In this document: one piece after another, positions 11,435 through 23,100 of the stretch | How the letters are laid out: each line of letters starts with the position of its first letter | Position numbering within the stretch: the first letter of the stretch is position 1 | Assembly: GCA_905250115.1 (NCBI GenBank) | Contig: CAJNOI010000012.1 | Location: forward strand, 244,435 to 308,434 | Origin: Adineta steineri | Taxonomy: Eukaryota; Rotifera; Eurotatoria; Adinetida; Adinetidae | DNA: 64,000 nucleotides | Direction of reading: 5' to 3' | Translations under genes and position numbers: made by a program | The notes under the pieces: model-generated | The model's database searches: none | What the model was told of the DNA's origin: nothing | What the model saw: only the letters and a program-made list of their open reading frames with translations

Positions 11435-11794
11435 TTAATGAAAATTATGCATGGGTGGGGTTAAATCATTATATTTTTGTCCACAATAATAATGAGTAAA
11501 TGCATCTTTTGCGATACCTTGGCCTAATGATTGAAATGATATTGCTGACGCACCTTCTATTTTCTGACCTATATAGTAAACATTCCATGGATCTTTTGCA
11601 TAACCATCACTTAATACTTCAAAAGATATGGCTGATGCACCTTCTATTTTTTGACCAGCAAAATAAACTGTCCATGGATCTTTAGCATAGCCAAAAGCGA
11701 GAGGTGTGATTGTCATTATGAGTGTAAGAAAATAAGAATACTGTACCTTTAATAACGAAAATGCTTCAAATGAAATATAATCGATATTATGCAA
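11435..11794 (-). CDS. DKNYY-like repeat protein, possibly a fragment
   Basis: The minus-strand frame encodes three copies of a short unit of the form GYAKDPWxVYYxGQKIEGASAISF. This matches the DKNYY-type repeat of bacterial proteins, in which each unit names a buried or surface strand pair and whose function is unknown. The last unit (GIAKDAFTHYYCGQKY) is shortened. There is no in-frame ATG before the repeats; the frame opens just after a stop near 11806. Either an upstream exon is missing or this is a remnant. A stretch between the first and second units (LIMTITPLAF-like, hydrophobic) looks foreign to the repeat and may be an unspliced intron with a GTACAG donor. Bacterial origin by transfer is plausible but inferred from family distribution only. 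Confidence 0.5.
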   Translation of the reverse strand: MHNIDYISFEAFSLLKVQYSYFLTLIMTITPLAFGYAKDPWTVYFAGQKIEGASAISFEVLSDGYAKDPWNVYYIGQKIEGASAISFQSLGQGIAKDAFTHYYCGQKYNDLTPPMHNFH

Positions 11795-11806
11795 ATATTT
11801 TTTTCT

Positions 11807-13050
11807 TCAGTAATATAATCGATTCTCCTCCTGACGAAAATTATATACTTGCAATACTTCATTTAGTATATTATGAATAATCGTGATTAGAAAAGATTGA
11901 ATAAATATGAATACAAAATCAATTCTTATACCCTGGTTTCTTAAACTGATTTCAAATAAATCCTTTGTTATCATAAGAAAAAAGTGAGCAAATATTTGAT
12001 GAGATTTTCAAGTATTGTGTATTTCAATGCATATGCATTATTTGAAGAAGTAAAGAAGAATATATTTTTTTATCGTATTAAATACCATTTGAAAGACGAA
12101 CAAAGAAATTTTTGTTTGATATAAAACTAAAATTGAAAAAATTTCGTTACAAATGAATTATATTACGACTGCATAAGTGATATACAATGTCGAATGTGAA
12201 TCTAATGTCATCTAGTCAAACTGACAACTAATGAATATAATCCAAATGACAATTGAATTTGGAACTTTGAAAACAACTATCATAAAAATTCTTTTTCAAA
12301 AAAATGAAATGAATATAGTGAGTAAGCATTGATAGAAAATAAAAACAATGCAAGTTGAAAAGTAATTTATTATCTTGAGGGTGGGTGTGGGGTGAGGTGA
12401 GTGTGAGTATAGTAGAAGAACAGATCGATACTCACACCCATCCTGAAGATACTATTTGATGATTGGAAGAAAAATGCTTCGGTTTACACTCAATATGCTG
12501 TTTGCACGGAAATCAGTTAGACTGTTTATAGTATAATAAAAAGTAAAAATATAGTAATGTGCTTTATTATTGTACAGCATAAAAATAAACTTATCGAAGT
12601 TCTAATTCTCTTTATAGTCGAAACGGTATATTGTGCAAAGCTTGATTGCACTTACTCGTACAGGAACCAAGTGCATAAAGAACGAACAAACATATCTTCT
12701 TCTTTATTATTACAAGGCCATTTTGTAACTGAATTGATCAAGTGAGAAGTAGAATATTTTATTCATCCACTAAGTCATTTTATTTTAAAGAACTAGCTAT
12801 TCATATCCATCCTGTTCAGGTACACATAGAAGTGAGAGAGAGAGATGAACAGAGGAAAATAAGAAAGAAGAATAAAGAAGATGTTGTGATACATCTTCTT
12901 TCCGATTGTGCAAGAAACAAATAAAAATGTAGAATAAAATAAGAAAAAGAAAGATGTGGATGAACAATATGATGGTCATGTGGGAAATAGAGGAGAGAAA
13001 AAAAATAGTACGAGGAGTGAGTTCATGGATAAAGTTCAAAAATGTTGAGA
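11807..13050. other. Intergenic stretch
   Basis: AT-rich with one clear palindrome at 12374-12447. Short ORFs here lack any recognisable domain. Confidence 0.6.
12374..12447. repeat. Telomere-like palindrome 11
   Basis: The G arm begins ATCTTGAGGGTGGGTGTGG and the C arm ends ACTCACACCCATCCTGAAGAT. Inverted symmetry extends outside the G/C tracts (ATCTT/AAGAT), marking the element's outer limits. Confidence 0.85.
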
Positions 13051-13332
13051 TCAACAGCAGCAAACTTTGGCGCATGATCTTTTAACGGTGACAGTTTTCT
13101 TTCTGATGACTTTGCAACATGGTTTGCAGCAGCACACAGTTTTAGTTACACAACATTTTGGACCACAGCAGCATGAACCACAGCATGGATCACAACAGCA
13201 AGGGTCACAGCAAGAGCAACAGCAAGGATCACAGCATGAACTACAGCAAGAACCACAACCACAGCCGCAGCCACATCCGCAACCACATCCACAACCACAA
13301 CCGCATCCACATCCACAACCACAGCCTGGCAT
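13051..13332 (-). CDS. Glycine-cysteine repeat protein, about 43% cysteine
   Basis: A 93-residue frame with an ATG at 13332-13330 and a TGA stop. After MPG it has twelve Cys-Gly units, then CC and CCC clusters separated by DP, SS and GP, then a basic tail (KVIRKKTVTVKR) and a CCC end. I count about 40 cysteines. No signal peptide is present. Composition resembles metallothionein-like, keratin-associated or sperm cysteine-rich structural proteins, but I recognise no family. A metal-binding or disulfide-hardened structural role is a guess. The Cys-Gly part is encoded by TGTGGN hexamers, the same unit as the dispersed palindromes. The opposite frame over this DNA is Gln/Pro/His-rich; I favour the minus strand because the cysteine clusters continue outside the hexamer repeat. 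Confidence 0.6.
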   Translation of the reverse strand: MPGCGCGCGCGCGCGCGCGCGCGCGCGSCCSSCCDPCCCSCCDPCCCDPCCGSCCCGPKCCVTKTVCCCKPCCKVIRKKTVTVKRSCAKVCCC

Positions 13333-14046
13333 ATTAATAGTAATAATGTAGTGAAGAATAAAACTGGAGTAAGATGAGAACTGATTTGTGAAACTATGAG
13401 AATAGGTGTGTGTATATATATAGTGACAGAGAAGCGAACAAAATTGTTTTTATTAGACAAAAACAAGTAACTACTGTCCTCACATGACAATATTTAATAT
13501 GTACATGTCATAGAAAAATATATGAAGAGACATAAGTAACTCTTTGTTACTATTCATGCAATAGAACACAAATATAAAATTCACACTTATTACTAATGTC
13601 TTTCCTTTGATTTGTTTTGGTAGTATATAGAAAATATCTAAATTTAATTTCACATTCACCTTGTGACCACAACTCTAAAAGGGTAAATGTCATTTGATAC
13701 ACTTTTTTTTATGAAAAACAGTGCTAATCGAAAAAAACAAAGTAAATGTTTTTGATGAAAAATATTGATACTCACGTTCTAGTACACACATACTGTAATA
13801 TCATAACATAACACAAGACAAGAGAAAGCAATAAGCGAACGTTTTTGGTCAACAACTTTGTGATCGCCGACAAGAATGATGAATTCACATAGGATCTACT
13901 GTCGAAGTTAAAAATGTTTTTTTTCCATGTGAAATCATCTGTTTAACAATACTCATGAAAAGATTATTAACATTTATTTAAAAGAATGAAACAAATCAGT
14001 CACAAATCTTAAGTATTATATAAATAGAGAAAATCATGTTGATCAT

Positions 14047-14110
14047 CTCTGTGGGTGTGAGTGTGAGTGTATTATGGTTAATATACTAATACCACACCCA
14101 CACCCTCAAG
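14047..14110. repeat. Telomere-like palindrome 12
   Basis: CTGTGGGTGTGAGTGTGAGT and ACCACACCCACACCCTCAAG around an AT-rich spacer of about 24 nt. Arm pairing is strong. Confidence 0.85.
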
Positions 14111-14164
14111 AAGTTCTTTTAATAATCGAGAAATGAAGAATTTTTTTATTAATGATATGTATTA

Positions 14165-14238
14165 AGAGTGTGTGTAAGTGAGTGTTGGTAAGGATCATGC
14201 GCAAAAGAGAAAAGCCTATACCCACCCACACCTATCCT
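14165..14238. repeat. Telomere-like palindrome 13
   Basis: AGAGTGTGTGTAAGTGAGTG and ATACCCACCCACACCTATCC. It lies 127 nt beyond the stop of the papain-like gene on the minus strand. Confidence 0.75.
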
Positions 14239-14364
14239 TTTTTTGCATGAGAAAGTATCACTGATTTCTTGTAAGCTGAACAGATTATATTTAAATGAGC
14301 GAATAAATAAAAAACAGCGCGAAACGTCTTGTCTTTTCCTCATTCTTATGCGAACTGCCCAAAC

Positions 14365-14883
14365 TCAAAGACCACGAGCATGTGTAACAGGTAAAACTCG
14401 AAAAATGCGCTTGGTATGATAGTCAACACAGCGATGGGTACGTGCTGGTTCGCATCTATAACGATTTGAATCATAGATCTTGTCCCGATGTAGTAATATA
14501 AAATGCGATTGAGTAACAAAGCCATCACTATTTGGATCGGCTAGAATATCCTCTGAATCTGGTGTAGTATAGAAGCTGAGGGCGAATAAGTCATCTAAGG
14601 CGATCAGTTCTTCGATGTAAAACTTCATTTTGCGCGCATCATGAGGACAATAAGCCAATTTCATTCCATATGGCTTCAGAGCAGCCGACCAGGAAACAGG
14701 ATCTTGCGTATTTATGTTGCCTTGAAAATCTTCGGGTCTCTTGCCAGTGAGCATGGCCAGACAAGTGGACACACAAGTGGGACCTTTTTGACGGATTGGG
14801 TGGATGACAAGATCACGAAAGTAGTGTTCTCCATCTTCTGCTGGCCACACAGGCGTATTTGCGTCACTGGTAAATGTTGCCAT
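14365..14883 (-). CDS. Papain-like fold cysteine-peptidase-type protein
   Basis: 172 aa from the ATG at 14883. A conserved-looking QKGPTCVSTCLAMLTG places a cysteine after a Gln/Gly turn, as at the start of the catalytic helix of papain-fold peptidases (C39-like group). SHFILLHRDKIYDSNR supplies the later histidine followed by an aspartate. On this reading it is a small peptidase or peptidase-like protein, perhaps of bacterial type. No signal peptide follows this ATG. The frame stays open upstream, and a TTTCAG acceptor 21 nt before the ATG suggests an extra 5' exon or spliced leader. Assignment rests on Cys/His spacing only; a non-peptidase member of the fold is equally possible. Confidence 0.5.
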   Translation of the reverse strand: MATFTSDANTPVWPAEDGEHYFRDLVIHPIRQKGPTCVSTCLAMLTGKRPEDFQGNINTQDPVSWSAALKPYGMKLAYCPHDARKMKFYIEELIALDDLFALSFYTTPDSEDILADPNSDGFVTQSHFILLHRDKIYDSNRYRCEPARTHRCVDYHTKRIFRVLPVTHARGL

Positions 14884-14947
14884 TGCTTGGGACGCCAAAT
14901 GTATCTGAAATATATGTCTTTCTTCGTGACAAACCGAATAAGTGGCT

Positions 14948-14976
14948 AGGTATGGATGCGGGTGTGAGTTGGGATG
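14948..14976. repeat. Isolated G-rich half element
   Basis: TAGGTATGGATGCGGGTGTG then AGTTGGG, without a C-rich partner nearby. It lies on the 5' side of the papain-like gene. Confidence 0.5.
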
Positions 14977-15344
14977 TTAATTAGATTGTAAAAAATCACT
15001 ACTCAAATGATGAAGAATGATAACATTTTTTATTCTTGAAAATTAGACATAAACGCAATAATGAAGTAACATTTTTATCTTTTTGCGACTCCTACCTTTT
15101 ATCATCTTTAGTTTTCTTGCAAAAGACTAGTATATATGATAAGAAAAATGATGTATGCACGAATATGTCCTTTTATATATTATTTTCGTTGTTATCAATA
15201 TCATAAAGTGGCCACCTATGTTGGTAATAAAACAGTTCTCTATCCTTAATACTGTTACAAAACTCATTCTTCTATTTATCTACATAGAAATAAAGTCTTT
15301 CTTTAGTCGTAAACTTTTCTTTGTTCCATAACTGTAAAGATTGA

Positions 15345-15402
15345 TATGTGGGTGTAGGTGTGGATGGGTAAATTCTATCCTCCCAACTACACCCACACCC
15401 AT
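15345..15402. repeat. Telomere-like palindrome 14
   Basis: ATGTGGGTGTAGGTGTGGAT and AACTACACCCACACCCAT with a spacer of about 20 nt. Confidence 0.85.
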
Positions 15403-15700
15403 TTTTATGTGTTAAAAAAGCTTTTTATTTGAGAATAATGAATTTCACAACGATAATATTTACAAACTTGCTCTTTCTTCGAGAAAAAGTATTCTTGTTT
15501 AACTCGTAAAAACATTGTTTATTTCAGAACTTGTCTGATTCAGACTCGTCACTCATCCCCTTAGCTCTTGCAGAACAAAATTATTTTCAAAGAAGAAAAA
15601 TCTGAAAACATAATTTCTAGAACCAACTGTTTATGTTTTATTTCATTAAAATGTATTAACGTTTTAAGACTCGAAATTCATATGAATCACATTCACCATC

Positions 15701-15782
15701 CTGAGGGCGTGAGTGTACTTGATGAGATGAATCTCATACCTAAAACCTGCACCTACACGCACACTCCACATCCCACATCCGC
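15701..15782. repeat. Telomere-like palindrome 15
   Basis: CTGAGGGCGTGAGTG, a 30-nt spacer, then a long C-rich side (CACCTACACGCACACTCCAC). The two sides differ in length. Confidence 0.65.
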
Positions 15783-16139
15783 AGATTTAAACCAATTACA
15801 AATTATTTAGATGAAGTAAAAAAATGTCTATTCTACAGTTGATTATCAAAATATTGGCATGCCTATCCTGTTTTTCTCTATTAAAGATAGTATTAAAGGC
15901 AAACCTATCAAATGAGTTTAATTCGTTGCTAAAATTGTAAATGTATCTCCTCAGTTTTTACTTTGATTCTTTTTTATTTCATAGAAAATATAATTTAATC
16001 GTGTGGATTGTAACATGAAATAGTTTAGTAGAATTATAATATATCCCGTAATTTCATAGCTGGATTCCACTAACTAATGATGTAGTCATTGTATCTGATC
16101 GATTGATTTTTTCGCAATAGGATAAATTCTTGTTGTTGT

Positions 16140-16194
16140 AGAGTGTGGATATAAGCGTGTGAGTGATAATTATAACATCCACACCCACACCCTT
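16140..16194. repeat. Telomere-like palindrome 16
   Basis: AGAGTGTGGATATAAGCGTG and ACATCCACACCCACACCCTT. A G arm of the same form, AGAGTGTGGATATAAGC, recurs at 5157, which hints at a subfamily. Confidence 0.75.
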
Positions 16195-16750
16195 TTAGCT
16201 CGTGTTTCACAGAACTCTATTATTAGAAATATTTTATTATAATAATTATCAATTAAAATAAACAGGTGACTATCAGACTCATTATTTCCCATTATAATAT
16301 ATTGTTTTTTCATGATCATGCAATAGCCGGCTACATGAGTAATTACACTTTTCTTCGTTAACTATTTAATTAAAAAACTATTATGAAATATAAACTTAAA
16401 GAACAAACATTTCTACATATATTTATAACTGATGATTGTGTGAACTAATGATTCCAGTTTGGTTCATTTTCTATTATGAATAGAGGTGCGTGACTATCAT
16501 TATATTTGTTAATATTATCGGATACAGATTGAAAAGAACATGCTAATGACATCCTTCGATATTTCTTAACGATTCCACACGAATACTCATTTTCCTACCA
16601 TTAAGAGCAGCACATCATATATATGAATAACAGAGTATTAATTAGAAACAATCAACTCTATTACATAGATTTACACAGAGACAAATAAGTAACTGTCTCC
16701 TCTTGTCTTTTTCGTATTCTGCCTAGATTATAGTATAAGAATATTAAAAA

Positions 16751-17833
16751 ATGAATTCATCTTCGATGATCGATATGAACAATATTGGATCTATATTCAA
16801 CATTGACCTTAGTCGGAAACTTACATTTATCTTTTTAATCATTCTGATTTTTCCATCTATTGCTAGTTCATGTTTTGTTCTTTATCATATTATACGACAG
16901 AAACAAATACAAAATCGACTCAACAATCATCTGGTTATTTGTATTTTCTTCGTTTATTTCATTCAGGTAAAGATTTATTTCAGAAAATATTATTCATATA
17001 AAAATATTCTTATAGGCTATATTCGATCTTCCTCTTACACTTATGTATCTCTATCATGGATATGTAGCAATTGCGTCCGATATTTTTTGCAAATATTGGC
17101 TCATTTTAATCTCTGCTCTTAATATATGTTCTGTTCAATTAAATGCTTATTTGTCAATAGAACGATATTTACTCATATTTCATTCTCAATTTTTACAAAA
17201 GTAAGTCGACAAGAACTATAGAATATATCGATTGACTATTCTCTTATTAGATATAAGATTATATTACATTATCTACCAATACTTATCTTAATTATCAGCC
17301 CGTTCTTCTTTATGATCGGTATGGTAAATTATTATCCATGTGAAAATCATTTTGATTATACTTCTTGGGCATGTGGAACAGCATGTTATACATTACAACC
17401 AATTCCAAGTACAGCTTCATGGATCTATGCTTTACTTGCACCTTTATTTATCATTTGTACTTCTAATATTTTACTCATTGTACGAGTTATTTATCAAAAG
17501 CGACGAATGCTTCAAAGAAATGTATGGAAAAAGAACAAAAAAATGTTATTACAACTTTTATCCGTTACCGGAGTATTGTATGTTTCCTGGGTACCGATTA
17601 GCATTTCATCAGTGATTACTGTATTACATCCAAATCAAACTTTATATGAACTGCAAGGGAATTGGTTGTTAGTAGGTTTGATTTATCTTGCTGTACTCTT
17701 TTCTCCATTATCATCTTCAATGGCAATGCCAGAACTCAGAAACGAGATTCATCTATGGATTAATCGATGGCTACGACGTTATCGTAACGCTCAAACTTAT
17801 CCTGCCGCTGTGACGCGACTACAAACAGAATAA
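16751..17833 (+). CDS. Rhodopsin-like seven-helix receptor (GPCR)
   Basis: Three exons, join(16751..16966, 17016..17200, 17251..17833), 327 aa; introns of 49 and 50 nt with consistent phases. The first helix (LTFIFLIILIFPSIASSCFV) is followed by an intracellular RQKQIQNRLNNH loop and helix 2. Helix 3 ends in LSIERYLLIFHSQ, an ERY variant of the DRY motif. Helix 6 sits near LLQLLSVTGVLYVSWVPISI. The tail after helix 7 is short and basic. N-linked sites (NSS, NQT) occur outside. It belongs to the divergent class A receptors expanded in bdelloids; the ligand is unknown. The next gene starts only 285 nt downstream with a palindrome between. Confidence 0.85.
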
Positions 17834-17913
17834 GAAAAATCAATGAAATAACATATCATTTCAATGTTGTCTTGTATTGTTGCATTGTATCACGTTTTAT
17901 GTAGTTTTTAATT

Positions 17914-17954
17914 GAGAGGATAGGTGGGTGTCTCTTTTCTACCCACACCTTGAG
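17914..17954. repeat. Telomere-like palindrome 17, short
   Basis: AGAGGATAGGTGGGTG and CTACCCACACCTTGAG with a loop of only about 10 nt. It begins 81 nt after the GPCR stop codon and 165 nt before the Kelch gene. Confidence 0.75.
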
Positions 17955-18118
17955 TAATATGTGCACAATATTTATATTTTTTCACATCATCATCATCATA
18001 AAGATATATTAATAAAATATTGAATTTCTATTTATCGATGAGGCTTAGAATCACAGCTGTGTATTAGAAATAAAAAGAAAAACGATTCTCACAATATTGT
18101 CTCTTTTCAGTATCAACT

Positions 18119-19614
18119 ATGTGTAAAAGTGTAATCTATTGTTTCGTTTTCGTTCTTATTAAGTAAGTCATATTAAATTCTACCTTTGATTTTTCTAATA
18201 TTCATATTTTAGTATTTCAGGTTTGATTTTCAGTCAATTTTACATGTTCAGTTTTTAGTTTATTTCATTACTAGTTCAAATAAACTCTCATATATGCGAT
18301 GGCAGTGCTCAATATAAACAATGCTCGATAAACACGGCTTGTGGTTGTCTTTATATGGCAAATACGAATCACACTAGTATTTGTGGCTCTTTCGAAATAT
18401 CATGTTCTACACTTTTACCATGTGATTCTTCAAGCAATATATGTAATGAACCTAATCATATTTGTGTTCATCATCCTCGATGTAAAAATCATCCTGTTTG
18501 TTATCCAATGTCGATGATTGATCGACAATTATGTCCACCGTTAACAAGTGAGTGAACAAACATAAGTTTCGTCATACACTTAAATCATTGAGAGTGCTTT
18601 ATAATATATATTTATCTAGAATGGATCAATACTGGTAATATAACTGATGCACGATATATGCACAAAGCATCTATATTACCAGATGGAAAAGTATTAATTG
18701 TGGGTGGAATTAATAGTCATCCTCTTGCTTTGAAAACTGCTGAAATATATGATCCATCAACAGGAATTTGGAGCGGTACTCAAAACATGACTTATGCACG
18801 GTTTGGTCATACATCATCGATATTGACAAATGGAAAGGTATTGGTTACTGGTGGAAATGGTAATGGTTATTATCAAAATACTACTGAGTGGTATGATCCA
18901 TTGACAAGAACTTGGAAAACTACTGGTAGTATGAGTTATACACGTTTTGGCCATACAGCAAGCATCTTACCAAATGGTAAAGTACTAGTTACTGGTGGAG
19001 ATTCTCATGGTCATTATTTAAATAGTGCTGAATTATATGATCCATTAACAGAAACTTGGACAACTACTGGCAATATGAAATACCCACGCTATCAACATAC
19101 AGCATCCGTATTAGTCAATGGAAAAGTACTTGTTACTGGTGGATGTGCGAATGATTATTTAAATAGTACTGAATTGTATGATCCATCGACAGGAGCATGG
19201 ACAGTTGCTGCTGTCATGAATAACGCTCTTTGTAGTCACACAGCATCTGTACTGGCAAATGGAAAAGTATTAATTACTGGTGGAAGTAGTTCTAGAGCTG
19301 TTGCTCTGAATAGTTCTGCATTGTATGATCCATCGACAGGAAATTGGACATCTACCGTCAACATGAATAATGGACGACATTTTCATACAGCATCTGTCTT
19401 ACCAAATGGGGATGTGTTAATTACTGGTGGTTATAACGGTACTAATTCTTTAAATACTGCTGAATTGTACAATCCATCAACAGGAACTTGGACAATTATG
19501 GATGTTATGAATAGTGCACGGAGCATTCATACAGCTTCCGTATTAAAAAATGGAAAAATATTAATCACTGGTGGAACTGATAATAGTGCTTTAAACAGTG
19601 CAGAACTGTATTAA
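18119..19614 (+). CDS. Secreted cysteine-rich + Kelch-repeat protein
   Basis: Four exons, join(18119..18162, 18213..18220, 18275..18547, 18620..19614), 439 aa. Exon 2 is an 8-nt microexon; only with it does the hydrophobic signal peptide (MCKSVIYCFVFVLI) join in frame to the next exon. Residues about 18-110 form a cysteine-rich module (CSINTACGC, HHPRCKNHPVCYP) also found in the gene at 39422. The rest is seven Kelch-type blades of about 49 residues, each with GKVLxTGG and AELYDPSTGxW. Such tandem Kelch units resemble bacterial galactose-oxidase-like propellers. The product is probably extracellular and the binding partner unknown. An acceptor TTTTCAG lies 8 nt before the ATG. Confidence 0.85.
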
Positions 19615-19716
19615 GCGTTTTAAAGACATAAACAATAAATAATTTCTGAATTTTATTATAATTATTTTTCTTTTCAAATATCATCATCATCAAAGCACAT
19701 TTATTTTATTTTAATA

Positions 19717-19807
19717 AGGGGTGTGAATGTGACTGTGGGTGCAAGAGATAAGATACACCCACGGACTTACTCAAACTCACATCTGCACTCACCCACACCC
19801 ACACCCC
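19717..19807. repeat. Telomere-like palindrome 18, compound
   Basis: GGGGTGTGAATGTGACTGTG, an early ACACCCACGG, then CACTCACCCACACCCACACC. It lies 103 nt after the Kelch stop codon. The C side is longer than the G side. Confidence 0.8.
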
Positions 19808-20101
19808 AAAATATGATTTACAATTACATCTAAGTTATTCTTGTACTTTTTTTTCTATATATTAAACACGTACGTGCATATTCTTAATTTATTCTAATCT
19901 TTTATGATTGATGAGTCTGGGAAAAAACCATGATTTTAATTTTTCTAACGTTATTAGAAATATTTGCATTTATTAAGTTTATGATGAATGATCTCATCAA
20001 ATAGGGAAACATTTTCTCCTATTTTATGCGTCTCAAACTTTGTTTTTCTTCGTTTTGATTCTAAGCCGACTCAAGTAAGTGTTTGATATCAATTGATAGT
20101 G

Positions 20102-23100
20102 ATGTTTTTGGTGAAAATTTTGTTTTGTTTTATGGCTATAATTTCATATGGAAATTTATACCCAATTAATTTTCAACTGACTGAATGGACAAATATTGAT
20201 GAAATTAATACAGACTTACAACATGACTGTCTTTATATTTCAATGTCGATTCAGCCTGTAATAAAGCCTTTCCTTCTTGAGCTGCATCCTTTTTCTCGAA
20301 ATTTCCATCAGATGACCTCATTATGTTTAAGTGAATGGCCATCCACATGGAAGATTCAGGAAAATACACGAGATCAAAAATTTAATTTTTCTCAGCTGGC
20401 TGCATTAAATATAACCAGTCTACAATTATATCATTGGTCAGCATCAATAGATATTATAGAATCTTATCAATTCTATTTGAATCAATTATCAACTTCAAAC
20501 AATATATTTTTATCGACCAAAGCTTTTTATAATTGTACATCACCAAGATTTGGTCCACAATGTCAATATTTATTTCCTTTCAGAACAAAGGAAAAACTTC
20601 CATCAGTACACGAATTAATTCATAGATTTTATTTAGTATTGAAATATCCAAGAGAAGATTTACTATGTTATCGTCATTTAAATTGTCGTTTTGGTTCAAT
20701 ATTGCTATGCCTTGATTGGAATCAAATCTGTGATGGTTTCATTCAATGTACGGACGGAGTCGATGAACAACATTGCTGGCAAATGGAAACGAATCAATGT
20801 AAAGAAAACGAATATCGATGTCGAAATGGTCAATGCATATCTTCAGTATTTTTGGATGATAATGCAGTTGGTGCTGAGTGTTTTGATCAATCAGATACAA
20901 GAGAGAAGTTCGACTGGGATCCATATCTACGATTAACATACGACCCTATCCGACCACAATTTATCAACGAAGAAGTAGTTATTTATAATGGCACTGGTCA
21001 TTTTGGACCCTATTTTGAAGGGCGTGACCGTAGACTTTTTTTCGTTCATCACATGATACCACAACCAGATAAGTTAATATCAAATAGGTGTGAATTTACA
21101 CTTTACTGTTATCTTAGATTTTTTGTTGGGGGGATGGATGATTGTGAAAATATCTATTCGAAAGAATATTTTCAGAAAGTAATTAATGAAAGTTGTCCGG
21201 ACATGTTTTATGTACCATCTGCAGCAATTGTCTTTGGTCATGTCTATCTAGCATATACAAAACAATACGTTGTTCAACAGAAAACACGAGTAAATGCACC
21301 CGACTATATATGTTACAATGAGCAATTATGTGGTGGCTTCAATGCAAATCAAAAGATTATTCATTTTAACAATAGTCTATGTCGTCGTGTTCAAGATATT
21401 TTACCTAATGTTATTTCAAATGAAAATTCAATTGAAATGATTTGGGATTATATTCATCAAATATCGATTTATCTTTCTAAATGTAATACAATTTTACGCA
21501 ATGACACAATATTCTGTGACAATCGAACGATGTACCAATGTTTAAATTCTTCGAAATGTATAGCAAAAATTCGTATCTTCGATCAATTTGAAGATTGTGA
21601 TTATGGAGATGATGAAGATAGGCAAAAAAATATTTTAACTAATGAAATTTGTTCGAAAGAACAATCTTTAACGCATTTCATATGTCCCAATACAAATAAA
21701 TGTATTTCTCGAAAGTTAATTAGAGATTCGAAATGTGACTGTGGGTATTTAGATGCTCAACATTTTCTATGTCCTGATGAAAATATAGAAATGAAATCCA
21801 TTCGAGAACTCATATCATTTCCAACAATTTGTAATGGTTTCAATGATTTAAATCCTATACTTATTGATGGACAAAATTATACAGATGAAACTGAATGTAA
21901 TCAATGGGTGTGTAATAATGCATATACTCGTTGTAACGGTTATTGGGATTGTTATGATGGAGCTGATGAAATTGATTGTCATGAATTTTTATTAGGTTTG
22001 AATTGTTCAGCTCATAGTTTTTTATGTCTATCAGCTATTACACGTAAATTTATGTGTCTCTCGATGGACCAAGGTAATGATGGCAACATTGATTGTCTTG
22101 GTGCCACGGATGAACCACAATTATGTCGATATAACACTCAAACCTATGATAATGGATTCTACTGTGAAGATCGAAAGATTCGTTTACCCGTTTGTATTCA
22201 AAGCCATGAAATCTGTAATACCGATATAACATGTACAGACTGGGAAATGGACAAACTCTGTGAACCACTTACGTTTTTTCCTGTTATTTTCAGAAATGGT
22301 TTCTGTAATCGAGGCGATTTTGCATCTCTTGATTATAATAATATGCAAATATGTTATCTTTTCAGATTTACTCCAAGACCTGAAATTGTGCATTTTTCTC
22401 TCGCTCAGGTGAAATCAATATTTAAAGATGAAGATAGAAAATCTCCATTAGCGGATTCTCTCATCGATGAGATCGATCGAGATCTAAACGGACATTGTTA
22501 TAGAGGTGTACCTTTGAAAGTCATCTTAGATATTAACAAAAATCTATTTCGTACAACATGTTTATGTCTTCCAAATTATTATGGTTCACATTGTCAATAT
22601 CAAAATCAACGAGTTAGTTTTACAATGAAACTTCAAACATTTTCTGATTCTTGGCAAACACAATTTCTTCTCATTGTTTCACTTATGGACAATACAAATG
22701 AACGAATTATTCATTCATATGAACAAATAACATATTTTCCAATGCAAAATTGTCAAACATCATTTGATATCTATTTAGTTTATTCAAATCGACCAAAAAA
22801 TGAATCCAAACAATATACAATACATATCGATATTTATGAAAAATTATCATTAAACTATCGAGGAAGTTTCTTTATTGACATACCATTTCTATTTTTACCT
22901 GTACAACGTATTGGCAGTCTATTAAATATTCCATATAAAGGTTATCCAATGAAAAATTGTTTTATTGATGGATGTTTACATGGTGAATGTATTCGATATT
23001 TTGAAGATACAAATAATAGAACATTTTGTAAGTGTTTTAAAGGATGGATTGGTCGACTTTGTACAATTGAATATGAATGTAATTGTTCATCGGATTCATT

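Larger units (their letters stand above)
13333..14364. other. Intergenic stretch with two close palindromes
   Basis: Upstream region of the cysteine-rich gene and downstream region of the papain-like gene. Palindromes lie at 14047-14110 and 14165-14238. No gene recognised. Confidence 0.6.
14884..16750. other. Intergenic stretch with three palindromes
   Basis: No gene recognised. Palindromes lie at 15345-15402, 15701-15782 and 16140-16194, plus a lone G-rich half at 14948-14976. Confidence 0.6.

Noticed and set aside
13067..13351. Plus-strand Gln/Pro/His-rich frame over the cysteine-rich gene
   Set aside because: Mirror of the repeat. The minus-strand frame keeps cysteine clusters beyond the hexamer tract, so that strand is preferred.
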